Shown here in pieces: positions 1 through 8,108 of a DNA stretch of 32,032 bases; position 1 is the first letter of the stretch, and every line of letters begins with the position of its first letter. The notes below the pieces were generated by a model, which ran no database searches, was not told the origin of the DNA, and saw nothing but the letters and a program-made list of their open reading frames with translations. Source of the stretch: CAYXGE01 sp964464435. GTDB taxonomy: Bacteria; Pseudomonadota; Gammaproteobacteria; Burkholderiales; Methylophilaceae. Made by a program: the position numbers and the translations under genes. The DNA lies in contig CAYXGE010000014.1 in assembly GCA_964464435.1 (NCBI GenBank), forward strand, positions 1 through 32,032, read 5' to 3'.

Positions 1-76
1 GAAATATCTCGATAGAAAATTTAGTAAATAGTTAATATTTATCAATAGGTTAAAATAAGTATTTTGACAATAAGAG

Positions 77-1123
77 TTAATCTGTTTCTTTAGTTGCCTG
101 ATACATTGCTTCTAGTTGTTTAACTTTTGCACTTTTAAGTGGCGCTGGCGCAGTCGTTGCGACTTGCCGTTGTGCTTTAAACGCTGCCACGCCTGCAATG
201 ACCATCACAACAAATGGCGATAGCCATAGCAGTAAGTTCTTATAATTAAAAGGCGGGTCATACAAAATAAACTCTCCGTAGCGTTCTAGCATATAAGCTT
301 TGATTTGTTCATCGGTTTGGCCGATGCGAATTTTCTCTGCAATTTGGCGCTTTAAATCTACCGCCAGAGCGGCATTGGAGTCTGCAATGGTTTGGTTTTG
401 GCACACCAAGCAACGCAGTTCTTCAGCCAATGCTTTGACTCTAATTTCTATTTCTGCGTCTGATAGTAGCACTAATTTGCGCGGCGCTTGGTTCACTGCA
501 GTGGCGCTATTGCTTGGCTTGTTTTGCATTGCTTTAGTATCAGATGCGACTTTAGCCTGCATATCATTAATAATCGGCAACACATGTTGTTGGTAGAAGT
601 GATTATCCACGGGCCCCACATGACGGTAGCGGATAATACCTTGCCCATCAATTACATAAGTTTCTGGCACACCATACACGCCCAAATCAATACCCACATT
701 ACCTGCTAAATCGGTTGCCACTTGCTGATAAGGGTTACCAAAACGCGCTAGCCATTGCTGGGTGTCAACTGGAGCATCTTTGTAAGCTAGACCAATCAGC
801 GGCACGTTATATTGCTGTTTAAACAAGATTAAACTTGAAGCTTCTTGCACACAGGCCGCACACCATGAGGCAAATACATTGAGCACCCAAACTTGCCCAC
901 GCATACTCTCTGGCGTAAAGGTAGGCGCATTCTCTTGCCCTAAAATAGGTAAACTAAAGGCTGGTACGGGCTTACCAAGCTTAGCAGAGGGCAAGGTACG
1001 TGGGTCATGCTCCAAGCCTTTAGCTAGCACCACTGCCAGTATGACTAAAATAATAATGGGCAAATAGAGCTTGGTATTCTTGCCCTTAAGTCCCTGTTGT
1101 AGCGTTTGCTTTTCGGCTTTCAT
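77..1123 (-). CDS. CcmG-CcmH fusion: thiol-disulfide oxidoreductase plus apocytochrome c reductase
   Basis: This 348-residue protein joins two cytochrome c maturation factors that are normally separate. After an N-terminal membrane anchor (about residues 18-36), a thioredoxin-fold DsbE/CcmG domain carries the active site WCAAC near residue 87 and the cis-Pro segment GVPETYVID near 151. From about residue 215 a CcmH domain follows, with the redox motif LRCLVCQNQ, the typical YGEFILYDPP stretch and a C-terminal membrane segment LLLWLSPFVVMVIAG. In the family, CcmG and CcmH keep the CXXCH cysteines of apocytochromes reduced in the periplasm before heme attachment. The start ATG overlaps the ccmF stop by 4 bp (ATGA), which indicates translational coupling. 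It is the last gene of the ccm operon. The fusion lies in one uninterrupted frame. Both domain identities are clear; the fusion is the odd point. Confidence 0.93.
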   Translation of the reverse strand: MKAEKQTLQQGLKGKNTKLYLPIIILVILAVVLAKGLEHDPRTLPSAKLGKPVPAFSLPILGQENAPTFTPESMRGQVWVLNVFASWCAACVQEASSLILFKQQYNVPLIGLAYKDAPVDTQQWLARFGNPYQQVATDLAGNVGIDLGVYGVPETYVIDGQGIIRYRHVGPVDNHFYQQHVLPIINDMQAKVASDTKAMQNKPSNSATAVNQAPRKLVLLSDAEIEIRVKALAEELRCLVCQNQTIADSNAALAVDLKRQIAEKIRIGQTDEQIKAYMLERYGEFILYDPPFNYKNLLLWLSPFVVMVIAGVAAFKAQRQVATTAPAPLKSAKVKQLEAMYQATKETD

Positions 1124-3123
1124 GCATTGGCTTTCTTATTATTGGTCTGCGCTTTAATGACACGGTAGCGTTTATCAAACAGGGTAAGTACACCACCCAC
1201 TGCCATCAGCATGCATCCTATCCAAATCCAACTAATAAAGGGTTTGTAATAGACGCGCACGGTCCATGCGTTGTCGGTTTTGCTATCTGGCTCGCCTAGC
1301 GATACATAAATATCACTGAGCAAACTGTAATAAATCGCAGCTTCAGTCATTACCTGCCCTGCACTGTCATAACGACGCTTTTCTGGCTCCAATAGATAAA
1401 TCACATCACCTTTGCCACGTGTGAGCTCAAACACCCCATGCGCGGCAGTGTAATTGGCTCCGCGCACGTCATCTACGCCAATAAAGGTAAGTGTCCAATC
1501 GGCAATTTTTTCTGTTTGGCTAGGCTGCATAATGAGGTTTTTCTCAAACTCATAGGTTTTAACCATGGTGACCCCTGCCACAAAGGCTGCCACGCCAATG
1601 TGAGCAATAATCATGGCCCAATACGAAAGCCCTAACATGCGCACCCTATCCCACAATGCGCGCGATGCACCATGTAATTTAAGCTTGGCAAGTTGTTGCA
1701 AGGCATGTTGTGAGGTGGCAATTAACAACATAATCGCTGCGGCGATACTTACTATTGACCATACACTGTATTGCTGGCCAACCCAAGCAATAGCGAGTGA
1801 TGCCAGTAACGCAAACGCAAATACTAAGCGCAATTGTTTGAGGATGGCAGGCAGGGTCATTTGTTTCCACTGGCTCAGTGGCGCAAGTGACATCATCCAT
1901 ACCGCTGGTAATAATAAAGGCGCAAATACCGCTTCAAAATACGGAGGCCCCACCGACATTTTGTTGCCTGAAATAACTTCGGCAAATAATGGGTACAAGG
2001 TACCTAGCATAACCGTAAATAATGCGGTCACCATCACCACATTATTGACTAATAACATGGACTCACGTGACACCAAAGCAAATCGCCCGCCCAGGCCAAC
2101 TTGCCTGGTTTTGGCGGCATATAAGGCAAAAGAGCTGCCAATCACAATAGTCAGCAAACCCAATATCATCAGCCCGCGTTTGGGGTCAGTAGCAAACGCA
2201 TGTACCGAGGTGAGTACACCTGAGCGCACGAGAAATGTACCCAACAAAGAGAGTGCAAAGGCAATCATCGCAAGCAATACTGTCCAGCTTTTCATGGTGT
2301 CACGTTTATCGGTTACTGCCAATGAATGTATGAGTGCAGTACCCGCTAGCCACGGCATCAGCGAAGCATTTTCAACGGGATCCCAAAACCACCAACCACC
2401 CCAACCTAATTCGGTATAAGCCCACCAGCTACCTAGCATAATACCTACCGTTAAAAACGACCATGCAGCATTGGCCCATGGGCGCGTCCAACGTGCCCAA
2501 ACGGGATCTAGTCTGCCTTCTAATAATGCAGCCACAGCAAACGCAAAGGCGACAGCAAAACCGACATAACCCATATACAACATGGGTGGATGAATCACCA
2601 TCACCACATCTTGCAACAAGGGGTTAAGATCTCTGCCTGCAACTGCGGCTGGCAATATGCGTGAAAATGGATTAGAACTACTGAGTAGAAAAAACAAAAA
2701 GGCAAACTGCAACAATAGCAAAATGGTGAGTACGCGCGTTCTGAAACTATGTGCTAATCGTTTTGAAAATAGCGCAACAGCCGCTGTCCAGCCCGTAAGC
2801 ATAAGCACCCATAATAATAATGAGCCTTCATGTGAGCCCCAACTGGCGGCGATTTTGTACGGCCAAGGTAACAAAATATTAGAGTTTTCTGCCACGTTGC
2901 GTACAGAAAAATCGCTGTATAAAAAGCAAATAATGAGGCACAAAAACGCCAATGCGGTGAGCCCAAAATTTAACATAGCAACACGATTCAAGCCGTTTGA
3001 AAGGTAAGCAAACAGCACTTCACTTGGCGCTTGTTTGCGCATCATCCAACTGCTATAAAGACTTAATACCAATGCTAGAGCCAGTGCAATGGATAAGGTG
3101 AGTTGACCGAGTTCTGCGAGCAT
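1120..3123 (-). CDS. ccmF: CcmF, cytochrome c heme lyase subunit
   Basis: This 667-residue polytopic inner-membrane protein is the main subunit of the System I heme lyase, which ligates heme delivered by holo-CcmE to apocytochrome c with CcmH. The tryptophan-rich WWD motif GWGGWWFWDPVENASLMPW lies near residues 235-253, followed by the conserved HSLAVTDKR and by many membrane segments; a large soluble loop precedes the last helix, as usual. Length fits the family (about 640-670). It starts 51 bp after ccmE and overlaps the downstream ccmG-ccmH start by 4 bp. With 24 CXXCH motifs encoded next door, this lyase is expected to be heavily used. Identification is firm. Confidence 0.97.
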   Translation of the reverse strand: MLAELGQLTLSIALALALVLSLYSSWMMRKQAPSEVLFAYLSNGLNRVAMLNFGLTALAFLCLIICFLYSDFSVRNVAENSNILLPWPYKIAASWGSHEGSLLLWVLMLTGWTAAVALFSKRLAHSFRTRVLTILLLLQFAFLFFLLSSSNPFSRILPAAVAGRDLNPLLQDVVMVIHPPMLYMGYVGFAVAFAFAVAALLEGRLDPVWARWTRPWANAAWSFLTVGIMLGSWWAYTELGWGGWWFWDPVENASLMPWLAGTALIHSLAVTDKRDTMKSWTVLLAMIAFALSLLGTFLVRSGVLTSVHAFATDPKRGLMILGLLTIVIGSSFALYAAKTRQVGLGGRFALVSRESMLLVNNVVMVTALFTVMLGTLYPLFAEVISGNKMSVGPPYFEAVFAPLLLPAVWMMSLAPLSQWKQMTLPAILKQLRLVFAFALLASLAIAWVGQQYSVWSIVSIAAAIMLLIATSQHALQQLAKLKLHGASRALWDRVRMLGLSYWAMIIAHIGVAAFVAGVTMVKTYEFEKNLIMQPSQTEKIADWTLTFIGVDDVRGANYTAAHGVFELTRGKGDVIYLLEPEKRRYDSAGQVMTEAAIYYSLLSDIYVSLGEPDSKTDNAWTVRVYYKPFISWIWIGCMLMAVGGVLTLFDKRYRVIKAQTNNKKANA

Positions 3124-3174
3124 ATAATAAGGTTCTGTATTGAAAGATTCTGTATTGAAAGAGGTTGCTTTAAA

Positions 3175-3579
3175 TTACTTTACCAGTTTAGGTGGCATAT
3201 AGTTTTCATCATGTTTTGCTAGCACTTCTGTGGCTACAAACACACCCTGCTGATACTGCCCTTCTGCCACTACACCTTTACCCTCTTTAAATAAATCAGG
3301 CAAAATACCGGTATAAGTGACAGCAATACTATGTTTCATGTCTGTCACTTTAAACTTGTTTTCAAGTGAGCCTGGTGCACGGCTTAAACTACCCTTTTCT
3401 ACCATGCCCCCTAAGCGATAGCTTTTATCTTTTGGCACCTCACCCGCGAGCAGTTGGCTAGGAGAGTAAAAAAAGGTCAAGTTGTCGTTAAATGCATTCA
3501 AAATCGCATAAATTGCCGCTGACATAGCTAACACAATTGCTAGAGGTAACCACAAACGTTTTATAAATCTTGTCTGCAT
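3175..3579 (-). CDS. ccmE: CcmE, periplasmic heme chaperone
   Basis: This 134-residue protein has one N-terminal membrane anchor (about residues 9-28) and a small periplasmic beta-barrel domain. The heme-binding histidine is in the conserved motif LAKHDENYMPP near the C-terminus, where family members bind heme covalently before handing it to CcmF. The segment YRLGGMVEKGS is the usual start of the OB-like barrel. Length is typical. The start codon directly abuts the ccmD stop, so the two genes are translationally linked; ccmF follows 51 bp downstream. Confidence 0.96.
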   Translation of the reverse strand: MQTRFIKRLWLPLAIVLAMSAAIYAILNAFNDNLTFFYSPSQLLAGEVPKDKSYRLGGMVEKGSLSRAPGSLENKFKVTDMKHSIAVTYTGILPDLFKEGKGVVAEGQYQQGVFVATEVLAKHDENYMPPKLVK

Positions 3580-3699
3580 TTAAGACTCAATCATGGCTTG
3601 TTGTTGCAAAACGCGCTTTGCTAATTGGCGCATAGTCAAATAATCCAACAGAAACACCAACAACGCCAATATCATACTAAGCATTAACATGGTATGCAT
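3580..3699 (-). CDS. ccmD: CcmD, small heme-exporter subunit
   Basis: This short open frame of 39 residues (MHTMLMLSMILALLVFLLDY, then a basic, Gln-rich tail ending QQQAMIES) fills the gap between ccmC and ccmE. It has one hydrophobic helix followed by a positively charged, coiled-coil-like cytoplasmic tail, which is the CcmD layout; CcmD releases holo-CcmE from the CcmABC complex. It begins 15 bp after the ccmC stop, with AAAGG about ten bases upstream, and its TAA stop directly precedes the ccmE ATG. Sequence conservation in CcmD is low, so the call rests mainly on position, size and topology. An in-frame ATG three codons later is an alternative start. Confidence 0.82.
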   Translation of the reverse strand: MHTMLMLSMILALLVFLLDYLTMRQLAKRVLQQQAMIES

Positions 3700-3714
3700 A
3701 TTCTCAAGCCTTTA

Positions 3715-4443
3715 TTAAATATCAATTTTTGATTGTAAATCGCGCCACATGAGCATATAGCGCGCCCTTGTTAATACCAGCGCGGCACAAGCAGTCCAAA
3801 TAGCTAGTGTACAAACTAGCAAGGTCAATTTCATTTCAAGTGCCATTCTAGCGTTGCCTGTCACTGCAATAGAGGCACCTTGATGTAAGGTGTTCCAAAA
3901 AGTTACTGAAAAATAAATGAGCGGAATATTGACTAAACCAACTACAATGAGCATCGCCAAAATTCTATCGGTTTTACTTTCATCTTCTACCATACTGGCA
4001 AATGCCATGAGGCCAATGTAAATAAACAATAGCAATAATTCTGAGGTTAATCTGGCATCCCACACCCAATAAGTGCCCCACGTAGGCTTACCCCATAGCG
4101 CGCCAGTCACAAGCGCTAGCAGCGTCATCCATGCGCCTGTAGGTAACATAGCACGCATCATCACAGCAGACACTTTGGTGCGATAGACCCAATGCATAAC
4201 ACCATACATACTAGCTAATGTATACAACAACATCGACATCCATGCAGCAGGTACATGTACATATAAAATACGATAGACCTCACCCTGTTGGGCATCGGTT
4301 GGCGCAAAGTATAATGCGTAGCCAAAACCCAATACAGCGAGTATGAGTGCAGTATAGCCAAGCCATGTGCTTGCCCTTGCCGCCACTTTAATAAAGGTGG
4401 GAGGTGAACTCAATTTACGCAAGCTGGATAAAAGAATATGCAT
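3715..4443 (-). CDS. ccmC: CcmC, heme-handling membrane protein
   Basis: This 242-residue inner-membrane protein has about six helices. The tryptophan-rich motif WGTYWVWDARLTSELLLL (about residues 121-138) is the WWD signature, flanked by the two conserved periplasmic histidines in YVHVPAAW (near residue 62) and WNTLHQGAS (near 184). In the family, CcmC binds heme with these residues and loads it onto CcmE. Length matches other CcmC proteins. It lies 13 bp downstream of the ccmA-ccmB fusion and 15 bp upstream of ccmD in the same operon. Identification is firm. Confidence 0.96.
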   Translation of the reverse strand: MHILLSSLRKLSSPPTFIKVAARASTWLGYTALILAVLGFGYALYFAPTDAQQGEVYRILYVHVPAAWMSMLLYTLASMYGVMHWVYRTKVSAVMMRAMLPTGAWMTLLALVTGALWGKPTWGTYWVWDARLTSELLLLFIYIGLMAFASMVEDESKTDRILAMLIVVGLVNIPLIYFSVTFWNTLHQGASIAVTGNARMALEMKLTLLVCTLAIWTACAALVLTRARYMLMWRDLQSKIDI

Positions 4444-4456
4444 TTGTTAACTCATC

Positions 4457-5800
4457 TTATTCAAGCGCTAATTTAAGCGCCTGTGCACTTAAAATAGGCA
4501 TGGTGATTACACTCAGTATAGCCAAGCTTAGCATCACCCACATTGGGGCAGATAGGACGCTTGAGGCATTAGCAGCTGCCGAACCAAAGATTAGCAATGG
4601 CACAAACACAGGCAAAGCGAGCAAACTCATCATCACCTGCGCTTGCCTTGCCATTAGACTCAAACTGGCAAACATACTCACCAAACCCACTAAACTTAAT
4701 AAACCAAGAAATAAAGACAACGCTGTTTGGTGCATGATTGGCAGTGGCAAATGATAAAGCAAGCCTAGTAAGTAACTCAGGACAACCACAGGCAATGCAA
4801 CAAACAACCAATTCGCCACAATTTTTGCCGCGCAAAAGGCTCGAAAACTTAGCCCTGAGCAATGCAATTGCACCAGCATACCTTGTTCTTCATCCACGGT
4901 AAATAAGCGTTGGGCAGCAATTAATACTGATAACAGTGCACCCATCCATAACACGCCTATGGCAATTGCTTGTAAAGCTTGCGTATTAGGTGCAAGCGCA
5001 AATGGAAACATGGTGACGACCATAGCAAAGAATAAAGCAGGCCATAGCACATCCGCTGGTTTCGCCATTAACAAAGCAAGCTCTCTTCGCATACTCCAAA
5101 GCCATGCTTGCCATGCAGACTGCTTTACATACCTTATAGGAGGTATTTGGCTTAGTTTATGATTTTGTCTATACGCATCAAGCTGATATCCGCGTGCTTG
5201 TATGTGTAATTGCCCATAACAATAGGCTTGAATATTAGGCAACACATCGCTTAAGGTTTGGTGCGTTGCAATGATAGCCATACCACCACGCGCCAAATGT
5301 GCTGTGAGCACGGTTTCAAATAATGCACAGGCTTGCGCATCTAATGCGTTAATGGGTTCATCAATCAGCCATAGCTCACGTTGACTTGCCATCATCAGCA
5401 ACAAAGCTAATCGTTTTGTTTGCCCGTGAGACAAGGTACGTATGCTTGAAAATTGTAAATGTGCTAGATTGGCTGTCTTTAAATGCCTCTGCAATTCGTT
5501 AGCATCGGCAGGTACCCCTAGCATTTGCAGACTTAACACTAATTGCGCCATCACAGTTAACTCTGGCCTAAACCCAGCATGATGCGCAAAGTAAAACAAA
5601 GAAGAATGTACTGCTGATGTTTCTCCTAAACCAGCTAAGGTGCGTAACAGGCTAGTTTTACCTGCGCCATTATCACCACGCACCTCTAAGTAATGTCCAC
5701 CTAAAAGCGTAAATGAAACGGCTTTAACTAGCACCCGGCCGCCTCGCTTAATGTCTAGCGGACCAATACTAATTGAGGTTTCTGCATCTTTAGATTGCAT
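4457..5800 (-). CDS. CcmA-CcmB fusion: ABC transporter ATPase fused to its membrane partner
   Basis: This single 447-residue frame combines both halves of the CcmAB heme-exporter module. Residues 1 to about 205 are the CcmA ATPase, with Walker A GDNGAGKT, the signature-like LSHGQTKRLAL and Walker B ELWLIDEP followed by NALD. From about residue 220 the CcmB membrane domain begins (MRRELALLMAKPADVLWPAL), with about six hydrophobic segments and a family-length C-terminus. CcmAB uses ATP to release holo-CcmE from CcmC/CcmD. CcmA and CcmB are usually two adjacent genes; here no stop separates them and the linker is short. Both halves keep their key motifs, so a working fusion is more likely than a decayed one. 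It lies 12 bp after ccmI. Confidence 0.93.
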   Translation of the reverse strand: MQSKDAETSISIGPLDIKRGGRVLVKAVSFTLLGGHYLEVRGDNGAGKTSLLRTLAGLGETSAVHSSLFYFAHHAGFRPELTVMAQLVLSLQMLGVPADANELQRHLKTANLAHLQFSSIRTLSHGQTKRLALLLMMASQRELWLIDEPINALDAQACALFETVLTAHLARGGMAIIATHQTLSDVLPNIQAYCYGQLHIQARGYQLDAYRQNHKLSQIPPIRYVKQSAWQAWLWSMRRELALLMAKPADVLWPALFFAMVVTMFPFALAPNTQALQAIAIGVLWMGALLSVLIAAQRLFTVDEEQGMLVQLHCSGLSFRAFCAAKIVANWLFVALPVVVLSYLLGLLYHLPLPIMHQTALSLFLGLLSLVGLVSMFASLSLMARQAQVMMSLLALPVFVPLLIFGSAAANASSVLSAPMWVMLSLAILSVITMPILSAQALKLALE

Positions 5801-5812
5801 TTGCGCTAAACT

Positions 5813-7117
5813 CTATTTAACTTGCTCTGCAATCTTAAGTTGTAGGCCTGTACTACCTACTTCAACGCCATTGAGTACAACGGCATAATCACCCGCTTGT
5901 TTTATGGCATTGCCAGTCATTGCAATACGTGCCTCTAAACGCACCTGTTTAGTGCTTGAAAGCCTTAAATCAGGGCGCATCGCCATGCTGTCATCTAAGT
6001 TAAAAGCAATTGCCCCATCCTCTAACAATGCAGATATTGGGCTTTTAAACACGGCCAAAGGCATGGGCGGTCCAGACTCCATTTTTGCAAATACATATAA
6101 CACTGCTTGGCTGGTATCTTGTGTTTTTAAAGTATTCAGCAAGGCTGGGGCAATGGTCACCTTGCCCGACAGCACTGCTGATGCAGCATTGGCATCTTGA
6201 GTGCTAGCTGGGTTATTTGGCGCAGGACGCACTAAACCTTGCGTTTGGATTTGTTTAATAATCTCATCAATACGTGCCACATCTGCTGAGCTTTCAGGAT
6301 ACGTTGCGCGAAGTCGTTGCCAATAGCTTAATGCCAATGCTTGATTACCTTGCTGCATGGCCGAAGTAGCAGCTAACGCCAATGCTTTAGGATGATTTGG
6401 CGCAGAGATTAAGGCTTGTTCAATCAGCTTATCTGGCTCACCCTGCAGTGAACTGTTATGAGTCATCGCCACAACATCCGCCAAATCTGCCAATAAATCT
6501 GGGTGCCCAGGTGATAGTCTTAAGGCTTCTCTAATGGCTGAAGCGGCCCCATTAAAATCACGCTGTACACTTAAAGAACGCGCTAGCAAAACCCAGCGTT
6601 CAAAATCATCAGGGTTTTCTTTGAGCTTTTCTCTTAGCTGGGCAATACGCTCATCCAAACTTTTCATATCCCCTGGGTGCTTTGCTCCCTCTGCAAGCGG
6701 TGGTTCCGCACTGGTTTGCAATCCAGTTTGCGCAAGTCTCTGAATACTAGGCCATTGCAAGGCTTCAGCATGCCATTGCCCAACCAGAATATATGTAACT
6801 AGTGCAAGCAGTAATGAAGCGATTACCATGTTTCTAGTGTGTTGGAGGGGTTGTCCAAATGATTGCGTATGATTTTGTTTTGCGCCTTCATACTTATTTA
6901 AGATAGCCTCGGCAGTCATTGCCCATTCTTGGCGAAGCGTCTCTCTACCTGTCTCAGATAAGTGAATGTCTTGCTCAATTTCGTCGCGCTTGTTCACCAA
7001 TGCAAGCCACTCAGCCGAATGAGCATTTTGCTCTACTTTTGAATATTGCCAGCGCTTTGTCATTGTGAAAAAAACTGCGAGAAGCAAGCAACAAGATAAA
7101 AAAACAAATAGCGTCAT
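5813..7117 (-). CDS. ccmI: CcmI, TPR-containing apocytochrome chaperone
   Basis: This 434-residue protein starts with a membrane helix (residues 2-18), then a cytoplasmic helical loop with the conserved RDEIEQDI pattern, a second membrane helix (about residues 95-112), and a periplasmic part with TPR repeats (about residues 150-280, containing NPDDFERWVLLARSL and similar helices) and a C-terminal beta-rich domain. In the family, CcmI holds the C-terminal part of apocytochrome c and presents it to CcmF/CcmH. It is usually the last ccm gene; here it is the first, facing the multiheme cluster. No good Shine-Dalgarno is visible before its ATG. Confidence 0.92.
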   Translation of the reverse strand: MTLFVFLSCCLLLAVFFTMTKRWQYSKVEQNAHSAEWLALVNKRDEIEQDIHLSETGRETLRQEWAMTAEAILNKYEGAKQNHTQSFGQPLQHTRNMVIASLLLALVTYILVGQWHAEALQWPSIQRLAQTGLQTSAEPPLAEGAKHPGDMKSLDERIAQLREKLKENPDDFERWVLLARSLSVQRDFNGAASAIREALRLSPGHPDLLADLADVVAMTHNSSLQGEPDKLIEQALISAPNHPKALALAATSAMQQGNQALALSYWQRLRATYPESSADVARIDEIIKQIQTQGLVRPAPNNPASTQDANAASAVLSGKVTIAPALLNTLKTQDTSQAVLYVFAKMESGPPMPLAVFKSPISALLEDGAIAFNLDDSMAMRPDLRLSSTKQVRLEARIAMTGNAIKQAGDYAVVLNGVEVGSTGLQLKIAEQVK

Positions 7118-7186
7118 GAGGATACTTATGTATAAAATTAATTCTGTAAAATAGTGTTAAAATGCATTATAGCAAGGGAGACCAAG

Positions 7187-7279
7187 TTGCTACTCAGAAT
7201 TTGCAACGGGTTAATAATAATTGACAATGCAAATTTTCCAAATTGTTCAATAATGGCGCAATATTTGCATGTAAGATAG
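7187..7279 (+). other. Possible 30-codon leader ORF before the multiheme cluster
   Basis: A strong ribosome-binding sequence AAGGGAG (7174-7180) lies six bases before a TTG at 7187 that opens a 30-codon frame ending at TAG 7277-7279, five bases before the ATG of the next gene. It could act as a translationally coupled leader, because the next gene has no comparable Shine-Dalgarno of its own. It could equally be chance. The peptide has no recognisable motif. If transcription starts from the candidate promoter at 7221, this leader would not be transcribed intact. Confidence 0.2.
7221..7251 (+). promoter_or_regulatory. Candidate promoter of the multiheme cluster
   Basis: A perfect -35 hexamer TTGACA (7221-7226) is followed 19 bases later by a weak -10 candidate TTCAAT (7246-7251) in AT-rich DNA, 34 bp before the likely start codon at 7285. 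The long spacing and poor -10 make this tentative. The 167-bp space between ccmI and this gene must hold promoters for both divergent operons. Confidence 0.3.
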
Positions 7280-7284
7280 AGCCT

Positions 7285-8097
7285 ATGTATCAAGAAAACA
7301 TTCTCACACTATATCGCTTTAAATACCTTAAATGGTCATTATTACTCATTGCTATTTGTGTTGGCATGTATATTTATGATGAACCTGATATTAGAGCAGG
7401 CGGCGGCACTTGGCTAGGTTACACCTTAGGAACAATTGGCGCAGTACTGATTATTTGGCTTATGTTTCTTGGTATTCGAAAACGTGCTTACAAATCCAAT
7501 CTTGGCACCGTCAAAGGCTGGCTTTCTGCCCATATCTATTTAGGTCTATCGCTTATTGTTATATGCACGCTACATGCAGCGTTTCATTTTGCATGGAACA
7601 TTCATACCCTAACTTATATATTAACCATTGTTGTGGTGTTGAGCGGCACTTGGGGCGTTGCGCTATATCTTCGTAACCCAGTATTAATGGGTAATTTATT
7701 ACAAGGCAGAACCCTAGAACAACTGGGGGAGCTATTGATTCAATATGATAATCAAAGTAAACAACTAATAGACAAACTTCCACCTGAAGTCGTAAAAATG
7801 GTTGAAGCGTCAGCCAAGTCAAAAATTTTCACATTCCCATGGCAACGCTATATTGGTAAATATCGTGGCTGTAAAACCAATAAATTAGTGACCTATTTAA
7901 GCAAACATTCTACTAATCCAAACTTACAAGAACTATATAAATTACAACTTAGAAAGCAGGTGCAACTTGCGCAAATTAGAGACTTTTTAAGAGTACGTGG
8001 CTGGACAGATATTTGGCTTATGTTTCATGTGCCCTTATCTTTTGCTTTATTGGCTGTACTTATTGGTCACACTGTTTCAGTGTTTTTTTATTGGTAA
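7285..8097 (+). CDS. His-rich polytopic membrane protein, possible b-heme/quinone module
   Basis: This protein has about 270 residues and roughly five membrane segments: two near the N-terminus, two in the region AHIYLGLSLIVICTLHAAFH and YILTIVVVLSGTWG, and one at the end. Histidines sit in membrane segments in cytochrome b-like spacing: AHIYLG, TLHAAFH, NIHTL, then MFHVPL and IGHTVSVFF in the last helix. This resembles bis-His heme b proteins of the ferric-reductase/cytochrome b561 type, but I recognise no named family. A soluble region of about 100 residues precedes the last helix. It is the first gene of the cluster, 11 bp before a membrane-tethered decaheme cytochrome, which suggests a role as inner-membrane electron entry or exit point, perhaps at the quinone pool. 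I prefer ATG 7285 to an upstream TTG at 7243 that has no ribosome-binding site. Confidence 0.6.
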   Translation: MYQENILTLYRFKYLKWSLLLIAICVGMYIYDEPDIRAGGGTWLGYTLGTIGAVLIIWLMFLGIRKRAYKSNLGTVKGWLSAHIYLGLSLIVICTLHAAFHFAWNIHTLTYILTIVVVLSGTWGVALYLRNPVLMGNLLQGRTLEQLGELLIQYDNQSKQLIDKLPPEVVKMVEASAKSKIFTFPWQRYIGKYRGCKTNKLVTYLSKHSTNPNLQELYKLQLRKQVQLAQIRDFLRVRGWTDIWLMFHVPLSFALLAVLIGHTVSVFFYW

Positions 8098-8108
8098 GCA
8101 TTTCGTAG

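Noticed and set aside
1613..2419. 268-codon open frame on the plus strand
   Set aside because: It lies wholly opposite ccmF, whose protein motifs are intact; the plus-strand translation has no recognisable motif and no ribosome-binding site.
7243..7284. Upstream TTG start for the first multiheme-cluster gene
   Set aside because: No Shine-Dalgarno precedes it, and the extra 14 residues add nothing membrane-like or conserved; ATG 7285 is preferred.
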